DNA of 64,000 nucleotides from Polynucleobacter sp. JS-JIR-II-50 (GCF_018687895.1 NZ_CP061307.1:372001-436000); one strand, 5' to 3'; shown: positions 17,637 through 26,961, counted from the stretch's first letter. Numbers and translations: made by a program. Notes: generated by a model not told the origin, from the letters alone.

Positions 17637-18751
17637 TAACCACCAATGTAGGACATTTCAACCTTGCGGTTGCCGGATAACAGATTCGCGGTATGTGAAC
17701 CCCGAATTTCAGAATAGTGATCGTCGCGGGTTGACCAGGTATTCATTACCGCATTGGCGATTTCTAAATCACTTTTGCCAGAGCGCAGCAAGGTTTTGAA
17801 ATCAAAACCTTCATTGGCAAAAAGGCAAAGATACATTTGCCCATCAGTCGAGATGCGAGCTCTAGAGCATTCGTGACAGAAAGTTTGGGTAACACTGGAG
17901 ATCACGCCAATCTCACCTGAGCCATCCACATAACGCCAGCGCTGTGCGACTTCGCCGGTGTAGTTAGCTTCAACAGGCTCCAGAGGAAAAGCTTCATGAA
18001 TTCTAGCAATGACCTCTTTGGATGAAAGTACTTGCTCCATATTCCAGCCATTGGAGCTGCCCACATCCATAAATTCAATAAAACGCAGTATGACGCCACT
18101 GCCTTTAAAGTGCTTAGCCATTGCAACAATCTCATGATCGTTGGTACCTTTTTTCACCACCATATTGACTTTGATGTTCTGGAATCCTGCTTCTTGTGCG
18201 GCGGCAATTCCATCAAGTACATCGGCAACTGGGAAATCAACATCATTCATTTTTTTGAAGATCGCGTCATCCAAACCATCAAGACTCACTGTCAATCTTT
18301 GCAGACCAGCTGCTTTTAGCGCCACGGCTTTCTTGCGTAAGATGCTGCCGTTAGTAGTGAGAGTGAGGTCCAACGCTTTATCTTCTAATGTTCGTACTTT
18401 GGCCAACATCTCAATCAGCACTTCTAAGTTTTTGCGCAACAAAGGCTCGCCGCCAGTTAATCTAATTTTTTCAACGCCTAATGTGGCGAAAATAGAAGTG
18501 AGGCGAGTAATTTCTTCAAAGCTCAGTAATTCTTTGTGGGCCAAGTAAGGATAGTTTTGATCAAACACTTCCTTAGGCATGCAATAGGTGCAGCGGAAGT
18601 TGCAGCGATCAGTTACAGAGATGCGTAGATCTCTTAGGGTGCGTCCCCGAGTGTCTTTCGTATGGCTATGAGGCGTGACGAGTTCGGCACCAATGGGTGG
18701 CGTTAGGCCTTTGCCTTCGTCAATTCGGATGGGGATTACTTTTTCAACCAT
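17636..18751 (-). CDS. moaA: GTP 3',8-cyclase MoaA
   Basis: Radical SAM enzyme that starts molybdenum cofactor synthesis from GTP. The N-terminal cluster motif is [10 protein letters not shown], the C-terminal cluster site lies in [19 protein letters not shown], and the protein ends in the essential Gly-Gly (YIGG). I chose ATG 18751 ([10 protein letters not shown], 371 residues); an upstream ATG at 18796 adds 15 residues unlike the family. It is the first gene of moaA-mobA-moeA, joined to mobA by a TAATG overlap. Confidence 0.95.
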   Translation of the reverse strand: MVEKVIPIRIDEGKGLTPPIGAELVTPHSHTKDTRGRTLRDLRISVTDRCNFRCTYCMPKEVFDQNYPYLAHKELLSFEEITRLTSIFATLGVEKIRLTGGEPLLRKNLEVLIEMLAKVRTLEDKALDLTLTTNGSILRKKAVALKAAGLQRLTVSLDGLDDAIFKKMNDVDFPVADVLDGIAAAQEAGFQNIKVNMVVKKGTNDHEIVAMAKHFKGSGVILRFIEFMDVGSSNGWNMEQVLSSKEVIARIHEAFPLEPVEANYTGEVAQRWRYVDGSGEIGVISSVTQTFCHECSRARISTDGQMYLCLFANEGFDFKTLLRSGKSDLEIANAVMNTWSTRDDHYSEIRGSHTANLLSGNRKVEMSYIGG

Positions 18752-18844
18752 GTACTCAATTATGGCTGTGAAACGGGGTTTCTGCCAAACCGCCAAATAT
18801 CCTTTTGAGATAAATGGCGGTCTGGAGAAAAGCTTTAATAAGCG

Positions 18845-21469
18845 TTAAACCGTTTTTTCTTGGCCGCCGGTTTCTACTAAAACCATTGGACCATCAGGAA
18901 GGCTCGCAGCCGGTTTAGGCGCTCTGCCCAAGTTATGGGCAACAGGCTCTGCCTGAATCTGGCTTTGGGCATCAGCATGCTTTGAAGAGTCGGTAGCGAC
19001 CCAGATCATGCCAGCTGATTGCACAACGCTATGCAGCGGAGTTTCTTCAAGCGGCTGGAAGGCAACTTTAGGAAGTTCTGGTGCAGGTTTGGTGATTACT
19101 TCTAACGTAGCAGCCGCAACAGCAACTGGTGCTGGGGTGGATGCTGGAGCAGAATTTTGTGCAGGACGATTGGATTGACGTGGAGCACGTGGTGCGCGCT
19201 CTTGTCTTTCTTGTTTCTCTGCTACAGGTTTAGCGTTGCCAAAGCTGTTCGCAATGTTCTGCATTGGCATGCTTGCAGATGCACCAGCCATTCCTACTGG
19301 AGGGCCTGCAAATGGACTTGCGGACACAGCGGTTACTGGTGCGCCGGCAACTTCATTGCCGCCTTCTGTGCGCTCACCACGTTGACCACGACCACGACCG
19401 CGACGGTTGCGACCACGACCACGACGCTCTTCACCATCGGCACCAGGAGTAGCTTCACTACCAGGAGCGGCTTCAGTTGCAGGAGTTACTGCTGCTGGAT
19501 TGGCTTGATTGCGGTTTGCATCTTGGCGCTCTGGCTTCGGACTATTTTGGTTGCCTTGGTTACGATTGCCGTTACGGTTGTTGCGGTTACGGTTGTTGCT
19601 AGTACCTTCTACTGGAGTACCTTCGGTTGCGGCAACTGCTGGGCGCTCAGTACGCTCGCCACGACGGTTGCGACCGCGATTGCGATCGTTGCCATTACGG
19701 CCTTGATTGCGGCCACGTGGGTTGCTTGCTGCAGGCTTCTCTTCAACTGCTGGAGCTGAGGAGAAAAGCTTTTTAATAAATCCAAAGAAGCCGCCAGAAC
19801 TTTCTGTCGCCACTTTTTCAGTGCGTACAGGACGTGGCTGGCTTACTGGTGCAGGTTGCGTTGGAGTGATGCCTTTAACGGCTGCTTCCGGACGTACTTT
19901 TACATCCGCATCTTTTTTGCTAACGGTCGTGTCTGTCTCGAGTTCGCGAGCAGCTTCTTCCGCCATCACATAGCTAGCCTTTTGGTCGTCAAGACGTGGG
20001 TCGTCATGACGCAAACGCTCTAGTTTGTAATGCGGAGTTTCTAAATGCTTGTTAGGAACCATCAAGACGTTCACTTTGAAGCGAGTCTCGATCTTGATGA
20101 CTTCAGCACGTTTTTCATTCAGGAGGAACGCAGCTACTTCGACTGGTACCTGTGTATGAATTGCTGCCGTGTTTTCCTTCATCGCTTCTTCTTGGATGAT
20201 GCGCAGAACTTGTAATGCAGAAGATTCGGTATCGCGAATGTGGCCAGTGCCGTTACAACGTGGGCAGGTTACATGGCTGCCTTCAGACAGTGCAGGGCGC
20301 AAACGCTGACGTGACATTTCCATCAAGCCAAACTTGGAGATCTTGCCCATCTGAACACGAGCACGGTCATGACGCAAAGCATCGCGTAAGCGGTTCTCAA
20401 CATCTTTCTGGGCCTTGCTCGATTCCATATCAATGAAGTCGATCACGATTAAGCCACCCAAGTCACGTAAACGTGCTTGACGGGCGATTTCATCAGCAGC
20501 TTCTAAGTTGGTACGAGTTGCAGTCTCTTCGATATCAGAGCCACGGGTTGCACGTGCTGAGTTGACGTCGACTGAAACCAAAGCTTCAGTATGGTCGATC
20601 ACGATTGCGCCGCCAGATGGCAATGGCACAGTGCGTGAGTAGGCAGTTTCAATTTGATGCTCAATTTGGAAGCGAGAGAACAAAGGCACATCGTCTTGAT
20701 AACGCTTAACTCTTGGCAAATTGTCAGGCATTACTACAGACATAAATGCTGCAGCTTGTTCGTAGATGTCATCGGTATCAATGAGGATCTCACCAATATC
20801 AGGCTGGAAGTAATCGCGTATCGCGCGAATCACTAAGCTAGATTCGAGATAGATCAGTAATGGAGCGGAGTTGCCTTTAGCAGCTTCATCAATCGCTTTC
20901 CACAATTGCATGAGGTAACTTAAGTCCCATTGCAATTCGGTGGCGTCGCGCCCAATACCGGCGGTACGAGCAATGATGCTCATGCCATCTGCCACTTCTA
21001 ATTGAGCCATCGCTTCGCGGAGTTCTTGACGGTCTTCACCTTCAATACGGCGGGAAACGCCACCTCCACGTGGGTTATTCGGCATGAGAACCAAATAACG
21101 ACCTGCCAAGGAGATAAAGGATGTGAGGGCTGCACCTTTTTGGCCGCGCTCCTCTTTTTCTACTTGAACAATGATTTCTTGACCTTCGCGTAAGGCATCC
21201 TTAATGGAAGCGTTGCGGACGTCGGTACCTTCTTTAAAGTAACTGCGAGCTACTTCCTTGAATGGCAAGAAGCCATGGCGCTCTTCGCCGTAATTGACAA
21301 AGCAGGCCTCAAGGGAAGGTTCAATACGGGTAATGACACCTTTGTAGATATTGCCTTTGCGTTGTTCACGACCGGCAGCTTCGATATCGATATCAATAAG
21401 TTTTTGACCATCAACGATGGCAACTCGCAACTCTTCTTGTTGAGTTGCATTAAACAACATGCGTTTCAT
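18845..21469 (-). CDS. rne: Ribonuclease E
   Basis: Essential endonuclease for rRNA and tRNA maturation and mRNA decay, scaffold of the degradosome. The 874 residues have an S1 RNA-binding domain (about 36-120), catalytic Asp301 (SVDVNS) and Asp344 (IVIDFIDM), and the zinc-link Cys402/Cys405 (CPRCNGTG). From about residue 540 the sequence becomes Arg/Asn/Gly-rich, low-complexity scaffold with repeated RGRNRRGRGR-type blocks. A short conserved motif (GGFFGFIKKLFSS) lies near 560-575. The ATG is preceded by AGGAGAG. A long leader upstream suggests autoregulation. Confidence 0.95.
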   Translation of the reverse strand: MKRMLFNATQQEELRVAIVDGQKLIDIDIEAAGREQRKGNIYKGVITRIEPSLEACFVNYGEERHGFLPFKEVARSYFKEGTDVRNASIKDALREGQEIIVQVEKEERGQKGAALTSFISLAGRYLVLMPNNPRGGGVSRRIEGEDRQELREAMAQLEVADGMSIIARTAGIGRDATELQWDLSYLMQLWKAIDEAAKGNSAPLLIYLESSLVIRAIRDYFQPDIGEILIDTDDIYEQAAAFMSVVMPDNLPRVKRYQDDVPLFSRFQIEHQIETAYSRTVPLPSGGAIVIDHTEALVSVDVNSARATRGSDIEETATRTNLEAADEIARQARLRDLGGLIVIDFIDMESSKAQKDVENRLRDALRHDRARVQMGKISKFGLMEMSRQRLRPALSEGSHVTCPRCNGTGHIRDTESSALQVLRIIQEEAMKENTAAIHTQVPVEVAAFLLNEKRAEVIKIETRFKVNVLMVPNKHLETPHYKLERLRHDDPRLDDQKASYVMAEEAARELETDTTVSKKDADVKVRPEAAVKGITPTQPAPVSQPRPVRTEKVATESSGGFFGFIKKLFSSAPAVEEKPAASNPRGRNQGRNGNDRNRGRNRRGERTERPAVAATEGTPVEGTSNNRNRNNRNGNRNQGNQNSPKPERQDANRNQANPAAVTPATEAAPGSEATPGADGEERRGRGRNRRGRGRGQRGERTEGGNEVAGAPVTAVSASPFAGPPVGMAGASASMPMQNIANSFGNAKPVAEKQERQERAPRAPRQSNRPAQNSAPASTPAPVAVAAATLEVITKPAPELPKVAFQPLEETPLHSVVQSAGMIWVATDSSKHADAQSQIQAEPVAHNLGRAPKPAASLPDGPMVLVETGGQEKTV

Positions 21470-21845
21470 AACACTCTCCTATGGGGGAGGGCGTCGCTGC
21501 GCGCTGCGTTAGGGGACAAGTTAAATACCGCTTGGGACTAAGCCCAAGGTGGTTTAAGAGTGTGGATCATGCAAATCTAAGCATTTTTTGCCTAGTTCAC
21601 CAGCTTAACTGTTGGTTAATTTGGTGCCACACTTGACGATCGCCGCAGAGACCTCCTTTAGGTCATCAATGCAGGCGCGCGCCTGAAAACTGTCTTCTAA
21701 TCGCGGGTCGCGGCATACGGCACACCAACCCTGCGCCTCATTACAACGGGGGAGGGGCAACCCCGGGAGTCTTTTAAAGGGCGACTCCAAGCTCCACGAT
21801 TCAAACCTGACTTCAGGCTGGTCTCGGGCCAATAAATTGGCTAGA
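21470..21845 (-). other. Long 5' leader of rne (probable)
   Basis: This is most of the only gene-free stretch over 300 bases. A minus-strand TATAAT at 21857-21852 would start transcription near 21845, giving a leader of about 375 bases. That is close to the 361-base leader through which E. coli RNase E controls its own mRNA. Potential structures include GGGGTTGCCCC (21764-21754) and the self-complementary CAGGCGCGCGCCTG (21672-21685). No convincing coding sequence is seen here. Confidence 0.45.
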
Positions 21846-21851
21846 GCGTTG

Positions 21852-21877
21852 ATTATACGGCACAAGTTGCGTGACAA
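21852..21877 (-). promoter_or_regulatory. Candidate sigma-70 promoter of rne
   Basis: On the minus strand, a perfect -10 TATAAT (21857-21852). TTGTCA (21877-21872) lies upstream but at only 14 bases spacing, shorter than the optimal 17, so the -35 assignment is doubtful. Confidence 0.35.
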
Positions 21878-21933
21878 TGGGGTATTGTTGAGTCCCTTGT
21901 CATCCCCTGGTGGGGTCACAAGAGAGATAAATC

Positions 21934-22950
21934 ATGAAATCCGAACCCATTTCCAAGCCTTTAAAGGTAAAAACGTCCACTACTTCAGCCCCTGCTGCAG
22001 TGCACCTTCAGACCATTGGTCCCGAAGAAGCCGGTCAACGCCTAGATAACTATCTATTGCGCTGGGCCAAGGGGGTTCCCAAAAGCCATGTTTATCGAAT
22101 TATTCGATCTGGCGAGGTCCGGGTCAATAAAAAGCGGGCTGAGCCAACAACTCGTCTGATTGAGGGGGATGTGGTGCGATTGCCCCCAGTTCGAATTGCT
22201 GAGCCTGCCCAAATGGCTGCAGTCAATAGCGCCCAAACCAAATCTCGGGCGCATGGCTACTCAGACAAAATGCCGATTCTTTTTGAGGATGAAGCACTCT
22301 TAATAGTAAATAAGCCGGCGGGCTTAGCCGTCCATGGTGGCTCAGGTATCGCCCTTGGTGTCATTGAGACCCTGCGTATTACCCGTCCAGAACTTAAGTT
22401 TCTGGAATTAGTGCATCGCCTAGACCGAGATACCTCAGGCGTTTTACTCTTGGCTAAAAAGCGGAGCGCTTTGGTGGAGCTGCATCGTCAAATTCGTGAG
22501 GGTCAAACTGATAAGCGCTATTACTTGCTTGCACATGGTGAAATCGTGCAGGGCGCTCAAACCATGCAGCTCAAATATCCGCTGCATAAATATCTTCTGC
22601 CCAATGGCGAGCGCCGTGTTCGGGTTGATCCAGATGGAATACCAAGTCACACCTCTTTAAGGGTGACTAAAGCGCTAAAGAGCGAGGGTGCCTCAATCAC
22701 TCTTGCTGAGGCGCAACTCAAGACGGGACGCACTCATCAGATTCGGGTGCATTTGCAAAAATTGGGCCATGCAATTTTGGGCGATGATAAATATGGCTTT
22801 GAAGATTTGGATAAGATAGTTAAATCCAAACGCTTATATTTACACGCTCATCTGGCTGGTTTTACTCATCCGCGTACTGGTGAAAAGATGCGGATTGAGT
22901 CGCCATTGCCCCCAGAATTTGCGGCCATGATGAAAACCTTTGAGCAGTAA
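21934..22950 (+). CDS. rluC: 23S rRNA pseudouridine(955/2504/2580) synthase RluC
   Basis: Isomerises uridines of 23S rRNA. The 338 residues have an N-terminal S4 domain (about 33-90: GQRLDNYLLRWAKGVPKSHV, then RVNKKRAEP) and the RluA-family catalytic motif HRLDRDTSG with Asp164. The C-terminal GRTHQIRVHLQKLGHAILGD block is also present. Divergence from rne is the common RluC arrangement in proteobacteria. It leads a short plus-strand unit with a HAD phosphatase (8 bases later) and sppA. Confidence 0.93.
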   Translation: MKSEPISKPLKVKTSTTSAPAAVHLQTIGPEEAGQRLDNYLLRWAKGVPKSHVYRIIRSGEVRVNKKRAEPTTRLIEGDVVRLPPVRIAEPAQMAAVNSAQTKSRAHGYSDKMPILFEDEALLIVNKPAGLAVHGGSGIALGVIETLRITRPELKFLELVHRLDRDTSGVLLLAKKRSALVELHRQIREGQTDKRYYLLAHGEIVQGAQTMQLKYPLHKYLLPNGERRVRVDPDGIPSHTSLRVTKALKSEGASITLAEAQLKTGRTHQIRVHLQKLGHAILGDDKYGFEDLDKIVKSKRLYLHAHLAGFTHPRTGEKMRIESPLPPEFAAMMKTFEQ

Positions 22951-22958
22951 ATATCAGA

Positions 22959-23633
22959 ATGTCCCAAGCAAATAAATCGAATCGTCCCTATGACCTGATT
23001 GTGTGGGATTGGGATGGAACCATCATGGATTCGACGCCAACCATCGTGCATTGCATTCAGCAAGCCTGTCGCGATTTAGGCTTTAAAGCGCCTGACGACA
23101 CATTAGCGAGTTCAGTCATTGGTTTGGGAATTCAGGATTCATTGCGCAGAGCAGTGCCTTGGATAGAGCCGGCCCATTTCCCAAAGCTGACTGAGCGTTT
23201 TCGTTATCACTACTTAGCCAAAGATCATGAGCTCGATTTGTTTGTTGGCATTCGAGAGCTCTTAGAAGAGTTGCATGCTAAACAGTATTTACTAGCTGTT
23301 GCCACTGGAAAGTCACGCGTCGGATTGGATCGCTCGCTTGGGCATCATCAGATCGGCCATCTCTTTCATGAGACCCGTACAGCTGACGAATCTTTTTCTA
23401 AGCCTCATCCAGGAATGTTGTTGGAACTATCGGATGTCACCCAGGTGCCGACCCGTCGCATGCTGATGATTGGCGACACTACCCATGACTTAGATATGGC
23501 GGCGAATGCAGGAGTCGATGCAGTAGCAGTGACTTACGGTGCCCATCCCCCGAGCACTCTGAAGGAGTCACCTTCATTGGCGCATGTTGATGATGTCACT
23601 CAGCTATCTCAATGGCTTAAAAATAATTTGTAA
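22959..23633 (+). CDS. HAD-superfamily hydrolase, phosphoglycolate-phosphatase-like
   Basis: Phosphatase of 224 residues. The nucleophile motif is WDWDGT (Asp17, with Asp19 as acid/base), the Thr/Lys region is VATGKSRVGLDR, and the last motif is GDTTHDLDMAANAG. A helical cap domain lies at about 30-95. The substrate is uncertain: phosphoglycolate or another small phosphate ester. It sits between rluC and sppA with short gaps on both sides, an arrangement seen in other betaproteobacteria. Confidence 0.87.
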   Translation: MSQANKSNRPYDLIVWDWDGTIMDSTPTIVHCIQQACRDLGFKAPDDTLASSVIGLGIQDSLRRAVPWIEPAHFPKLTERFRYHYLAKDHELDLFVGIRELLEELHAKQYLLAVATGKSRVGLDRSLGHHQIGHLFHETRTADESFSKPHPGMLLELSDVTQVPTRRMLMIGDTTHDLDMAANAGVDAVAVTYGAHPPSTLKESPSLAHVDDVTQLSQWLKNNL

Positions 23634-23662
23634 TCTGATTGGTAACACTAAGGAATTTATAG

Positions 23663-24610
23663 ATGGAAAACAATCCAAACCCGAATTGGGAGCGCCAAGC
23701 TCTTGAGCATCTCTTGTTGGAGAATTTGAAGGAGACTCGTAAAGCACGTCGTTGGAAAGCGGTACTGCGAGTGCTCACCTTGCTAGTCATTATTGGCGCA
23801 CTGCTTTCGATATTTGACTTTCATCTTCCAGGCAAGGGCATGGGGGTAGAAAAGCACACTGCGTTGGTAACACTTGAAGGAGAAATTTCTTCCAGCTCGA
23901 TGGCTAATGCGATGGATATCAATTCATCTTTACTATCTGCATTCGAGAATGAACATAGTGCTGGGGTTGTGTTGCGCATTAATAGTCCTGGAGGTTCGCC
24001 AGTTCAAGCCGGCATGATCAATGATGAGATCCACCGCTTGCGCAAGCTCTATCCCAAAAAACCGTTTTATGTCGTAGTCGAAGACATTTGCGCATCTGGT
24101 GGTTACTACGTGGCAGTCGCTGCGGATCAAATCTTGGTTGATAAAGCCAGCTTAGTGGGATCCATTGGCGTGATCATGGAAGGCTTTGGTTTTACAGGCC
24201 TCATGGATAAGTTGGGCGTTACTCGTCGCATGATTACTTCAGGCTCTAATAAAGGCATGATGGATCCGTTTAGCAAAGAGAATCCAAAGCAAATTGAAAT
24301 GGTTAAGACCATGATTGATGAGATTCACCAGCAATTTATTGCAGTGGTGAAAGAGGGTCGTGGCGATCGCTTAAAAGACGTGCCAGATTTATTTTCTGGC
24401 CGCATCTGGAATGGCGAGCAAGCGGTCAAGATTGGATTGGTTGATGGGTATGGTACGGTTGATACGGTTGCGCGCGACATCTTTAAGGCGCCCGATATTC
24501 TGGACTACACCATGAAGGAGAATTTCGCTGAGCGTGTTGCTAAACGCTTTGGCGCTGAGGCTGGGGCTGCTGCTGGTAAAGCTCTAGTGAAGACATCAGA
24601 TTTAAAGTAA
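23663..24610 (+). CDS. sppA: Signal peptide peptidase SppA, 36K type (S49 family)
   Basis: Membrane-anchored serine protease that degrades cleaved signal peptides. The 315 residues have one membrane helix (about 35-52) and a periplasmic catalytic domain with Ser145 (CASGGYYVA). The likely general base is Lys197 (GSNKGMMDPF). INSPGGSPVQAG is the typical S49 crotonase-like loop. This is the short one-domain form. A strong terminator follows 19 bases after the stop. Confidence 0.92.
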   Translation: MENNPNPNWERQALEHLLLENLKETRKARRWKAVLRVLTLLVIIGALLSIFDFHLPGKGMGVEKHTALVTLEGEISSSSMANAMDINSSLLSAFENEHSAGVVLRINSPGGSPVQAGMINDEIHRLRKLYPKKPFYVVVEDICASGGYYVAVAADQILVDKASLVGSIGVIMEGFGFTGLMDKLGVTRRMITSGSNKGMMDPFSKENPKQIEMVKTMIDEIHQQFIAVVKEGRGDRLKDVPDLFSGRIWNGEQAVKIGLVDGYGTVDTVARDIFKAPDILDYTMKENFAERVAKRFGAEAGAAAGKALVKTSDLK

Positions 24611-24628
24611 AAATAAAGTATTCAAGAT

Positions 24629-25399
24629 TTAGGCCAATAGTAGAAATACTGTTGGCCTATTTTGTAATGAAGAGCATGCAGCTTCATTCGGGTAGCGTTT
24701 GCGCCAATCCGCAATTGAAAGGGTGGCAATCATTTCTGATGGCAGGCTAAGGTCCACTCCGAGGCATAACAAGCTTTGCGGTGCCAACGAATGGATACAA
24801 GCCATGAGCATGGCAGTATTTCGATACGGTGTCTCAATCCAAATTTGAGTTTGTTGTAATTTACGAGACTCAAGCTCGAGTTGTTTAAGTTTGGCAGCGC
24901 GCTCATGGGTGTCATGGGGCAAGTACCCCTGAAATGCAAAGCGTTGACCATTAAGTCCACTTGCCATGAGGCCCAACAAGATAGAGCTTGGTCCAACTAG
25001 TGGTTTGACTCTGGCGCCAAGCTTGTGGGCCGCTAGCACTAACTCTGCGCCAGGGTCTGCAACGCCGGGGACCCCTGCTTCAGACATCAAGCCCATATCA
25101 TTTCCGGCAAGCAAAGGTTTGAGTAAATCGGCGGGTTTCACCGCATCACCATACTTTGCGTTACGCGCAGCACCACGCCATTCACTCATTTGCATTTCTT
25201 GAACCGTGCACGCTAATGGAGAAATAGAATCGACCGCTTTTAATAATGCGCGGGCTGTCTTGGCATCTTCAACAATCCAGTGCTTTAGCTTGGCTGTTTG
25301 CGTAATCGTTTCGGATGGAAGTACCCAAGGCAATTGCTCAGTGCGACCATCATCACCCAAGGTATTGGGAGCTAAATACAGGGTGCCGAGTTTGCTCAT
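24629..25399 (-). CDS. SAM-dependent methyltransferase, RsmI-like (tetrapyrrole methylase fold)
   Basis: A 256-residue member of the tetrapyrrole-methylase superfamily related to RsmI, which 2'-O-methylates C1402 of 16S rRNA. The typical sequence GLMSEAGVPGVADPGAELV binds SAM; VGPSSILLGLMASGLNGQRFAFQGYLP and WIETPYRN follow. It differs from RsmI in the N-terminus (GTLYLAPNTLGDDG) and appears to be the paralogue common in betaproteobacteria, so the substrate is left open. Its last codons contain the sppA terminator. Confidence 0.82.
   Translation of the reverse strand: MSKLGTLYLAPNTLGDDGRTEQLPWVLPSETITQTAKLKHWIVEDAKTARALLKAVDSISPLACTVQEMQMSEWRGAARNAKYGDAVKPADLLKPLLAGNDMGLMSEAGVPGVADPGAELVLAAHKLGARVKPLVGPSSILLGLMASGLNGQRFAFQGYLPHDTHERAAKLKQLELESRKLQQTQIWIETPYRNTAMLMACIHSLAPQSLLCLGVDLSLPSEMIATLSIADWRKRYPNEAACSSLQNRPTVFLLLA
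24630..24664 (+). terminator. Terminator of the rluC-HAD-sppA unit, embedded in the opposing gene's 3' end
   Basis: A 13-bp stem (24630-24642 with 24647-24659, one T-G wobble) closed by a GAAA tetraloop and followed by TTTTG. It lies inside the last codons of the convergent RsmI-like gene. Confidence 0.75.
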
Positions 25400-25427
25400 G
25401 AATTGTTTTTTCTAATGAATCTAGTGA

Positions 25428-26036
25428 TTAATTTTTGTTTGATATTTTTGATGGAATTGCAAAGCCAGCATCGCGTAGCATGCCGGTTAATGCGATTAGC
25501 GGCAAGCCAATTAAAGCGGTTGGGTCATCACTCTTTATGGACTCTAGCAGGCTAATACCAAGGCCTTCAGACTTAGCGCTGCCAGCGCAGTCATAAGGTT
25601 CTTCGGCATATAGGTAGGCCTCCAAAGTGCTGTCTGGAAGTTTGCGAAAGGTGACTTCAGTAGGAACGCATAAAGTAGTTTGGATATCGCCCTTCATCAA
25701 ACACAGCGCTGTTTGAAAAGTCACTACTTGACCGCGCATGAGTTGTAACTGTGCCAATGCTCTTTCAAAATTACCGGGCTTACCAATCGCTGCACCACAC
25801 AGATCGGCAACTTGATCAGAGCCAATGACCCACGCATCAGGATTCCCTTTGGCAACTGCTGCTGCTTTAGCTTGAGCAAGTCGAAGTGCTAAATCGAGTG
25901 TGCTTTCTCCGGCGAGTGGTGTCTCATCTACATTTGGTGAAATGACTTCAAAAGGAATGCGTAGACGCTCTAAAAGCTCACGGCGATATTTGGATGTAGA
26001 CGCTAAGATGAGGGGTGGGTTTTGGAAACTACTCAT
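25428..26036 (-). CDS. yceF: Maf-like nucleoside triphosphate pyrophosphatase (7-methyl-GTP type, YceF)
   Basis: House-cleaning pyrophosphatase that hydrolyses modified nucleotides; the YceF subgroup prefers m7GTP. ATG 26036 gives 202 residues starting MSSFQNPPLILASTSKYRRELLERL, the family opening; an ATG at 26066 adds ten residues. The Maf motifs VDETPL, VIGSDQVADL and the YDCAGSAKSEGLGI segment are present. It lies divergent to yceD-rpmF, as in enterobacteria, which supports the YceF assignment. Neither start has a good ribosome-binding site. Confidence 0.87.
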   Translation of the reverse strand: MSSFQNPPLILASTSKYRRELLERLRIPFEVISPNVDETPLAGESTLDLALRLAQAKAAAVAKGNPDAWVIGSDQVADLCGAAIGKPGNFERALAQLQLMRGQVVTFQTALCLMKGDIQTTLCVPTEVTFRKLPDSTLEAYLYAEEPYDCAGSAKSEGLGISLLESIKSDDPTALIGLPLIALTGMLRDAGFAIPSKISNKN

Positions 26037-26079
26037 TCTGTTTTGTGCTTTCTGGTGCGGCTTCATTTAGACTGATGCC

Positions 26080-26655
26080 ATGAATCGTAATCAAGTTTTA
26101 CCTCAAGTCGAGCTATCTGCCGAGCCAAGCGCCTTAAAGAGGGTAGATTTTTGTGCCCCTCAATCTTATAAAGGCGCTGGTTTTTTAAGTATGTCAGATA
26201 TGCCAAGATTGGCTGAGGAGGCTTCAACCGTCAATCCAGCCGATGGCTTCAATTGGTTAGTAGAGACCTATTTTGAAGATTCCCCGGGTAGTGAGCCTCA
26301 TCAAATCCTTGAATTAGGCCTAAAAGGGCGTCTGCACCTGGTCTGTCAGCGCTGTTTACAAGATTGCGCGGTGGATTTAGACGAAAAACGTCGATTTATT
26401 CTGGTTTTGACGGATTCTGAGGCTGATGAGTACCCCGTTGAGGATGAAGAGCAAGAGCCTCTGGTCGTAAATCAGCATTTCAACCTTCTGGAAACCATTG
26501 AGGATGAGGTTTTGCTGTCTTTGCCTCTAATTCCAAAGCATCCCGATGGGTTTTGTGAGCCCCATGCTTCTACCTTTGGCGATGAGGGTAAAGAAGAGGT
26601 CTCAAATAAGCGGGAAAACCCCTTTAACGTATTGAAAAATATGAAGAAAAACTGA
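26080..26655 (+). CDS. yceD: YceD family protein (DUF177), 23S rRNA accumulation protein
   Basis: DUF177 protein of 191 residues. E. coli YceD is needed for normal 23S rRNA levels and its gene precedes rpmF, as here. Conserved segments are LELGLKGRLHLVCQRCLQDCAVDLD, with the paired Cys residues, and the acidic PVEDEEQEPL region followed by LLETIEDEVLLSLPLIP. It lies 105 bases upstream of rpmF, with another promoter candidate in that gap. Confidence 0.87.
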   Translation: MNRNQVLPQVELSAEPSALKRVDFCAPQSYKGAGFLSMSDMPRLAEEASTVNPADGFNWLVETYFEDSPGSEPHQILELGLKGRLHLVCQRCLQDCAVDLDEKRRFILVLTDSEADEYPVEDEEQEPLVVNQHFNLLETIEDEVLLSLPLIPKHPDGFCEPHASTFGDEGKEEVSNKRENPFNVLKNMKKN

Positions 26656-26728
26656 AATTAGGGGTCTGATTTCGGTTGTTGTTTTATGTATCTTTTGTCA
26701 AAAAATCAAGCATTTAGGCGCATTTCCA

Positions 26729-26737
26729 TGCTAGAAT
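26729..26737 (+). promoter_or_regulatory. Extended -10 promoter candidate upstream of rpmF
   Basis: TGCTAGAAT, an extended -10 element, lies 23 bases before the rpmF ATG. No good -35 hexamer is seen at normal spacing, which extended -10 promoters tolerate. TTAGGAG at 26749-26755 is the ribosome-binding site. Confidence 0.4.
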
Positions 26738-26760
26738 ATCGCCTTGCTTAGGAGTTCAAT

Positions 26761-26940
26761 ATGGCCGTTCAACAAAACAAAAAATCACCTTCCAAACGTG
26801 GCATGCATCGTGCGCACGACTTCTTGACCGCACCTGCTACGGCTGTTGAAGCCACAACTGGTGAGGCTCATTTGCGCCACCACATTTCACCTAACGGCTA
26901 CTATCGTGGTCGTAAAGTTGTTAAAACTAAAAACGACTAA
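26761..26940 (+). CDS. rpmF: 50S ribosomal protein L32
   Basis: Ribosomal protein of 59 residues. It opens with [20 protein letters not shown], then a Thr/Ala-rich stretch, and ends [17 protein letters not shown], all typical of bacterial L32. There are no zinc-binding Cys residues, so this is the zinc-free form. It lies in the yceD-rpmF-plsX-fab context known from many proteobacteria, which links ribosome and lipid synthesis. A Rho-independent hairpin follows 21 bases after the stop. Confidence 0.97.
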   Translation: MAVQQNKKSPSKRGMHRAHDFLTAPATAVEATTGEAHLRHHISPNGYYRGRKVVKTKND

Positions 26941-26961
26941 TTTTTTAGTCTAAACAGATAG

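Noticed and set aside
19157..19759. 200-codon plus-strand open frame opposite rne
   Set aside because: It is antisense to the Arg/Gly-rich low-complexity region; its Thr-, Trp- and Cys-rich composition is a mirror of that bias and there is no ribosome-binding site.
21605..21919. 104-codon minus-strand frame in the rne upstream region
   Set aside because: Its composition (many Cys, Pro and Arg) and lack of any known motif look non-coding, and the -10 of rne lies inside it. A short leader peptide is not excluded, but I see no evidence for it.
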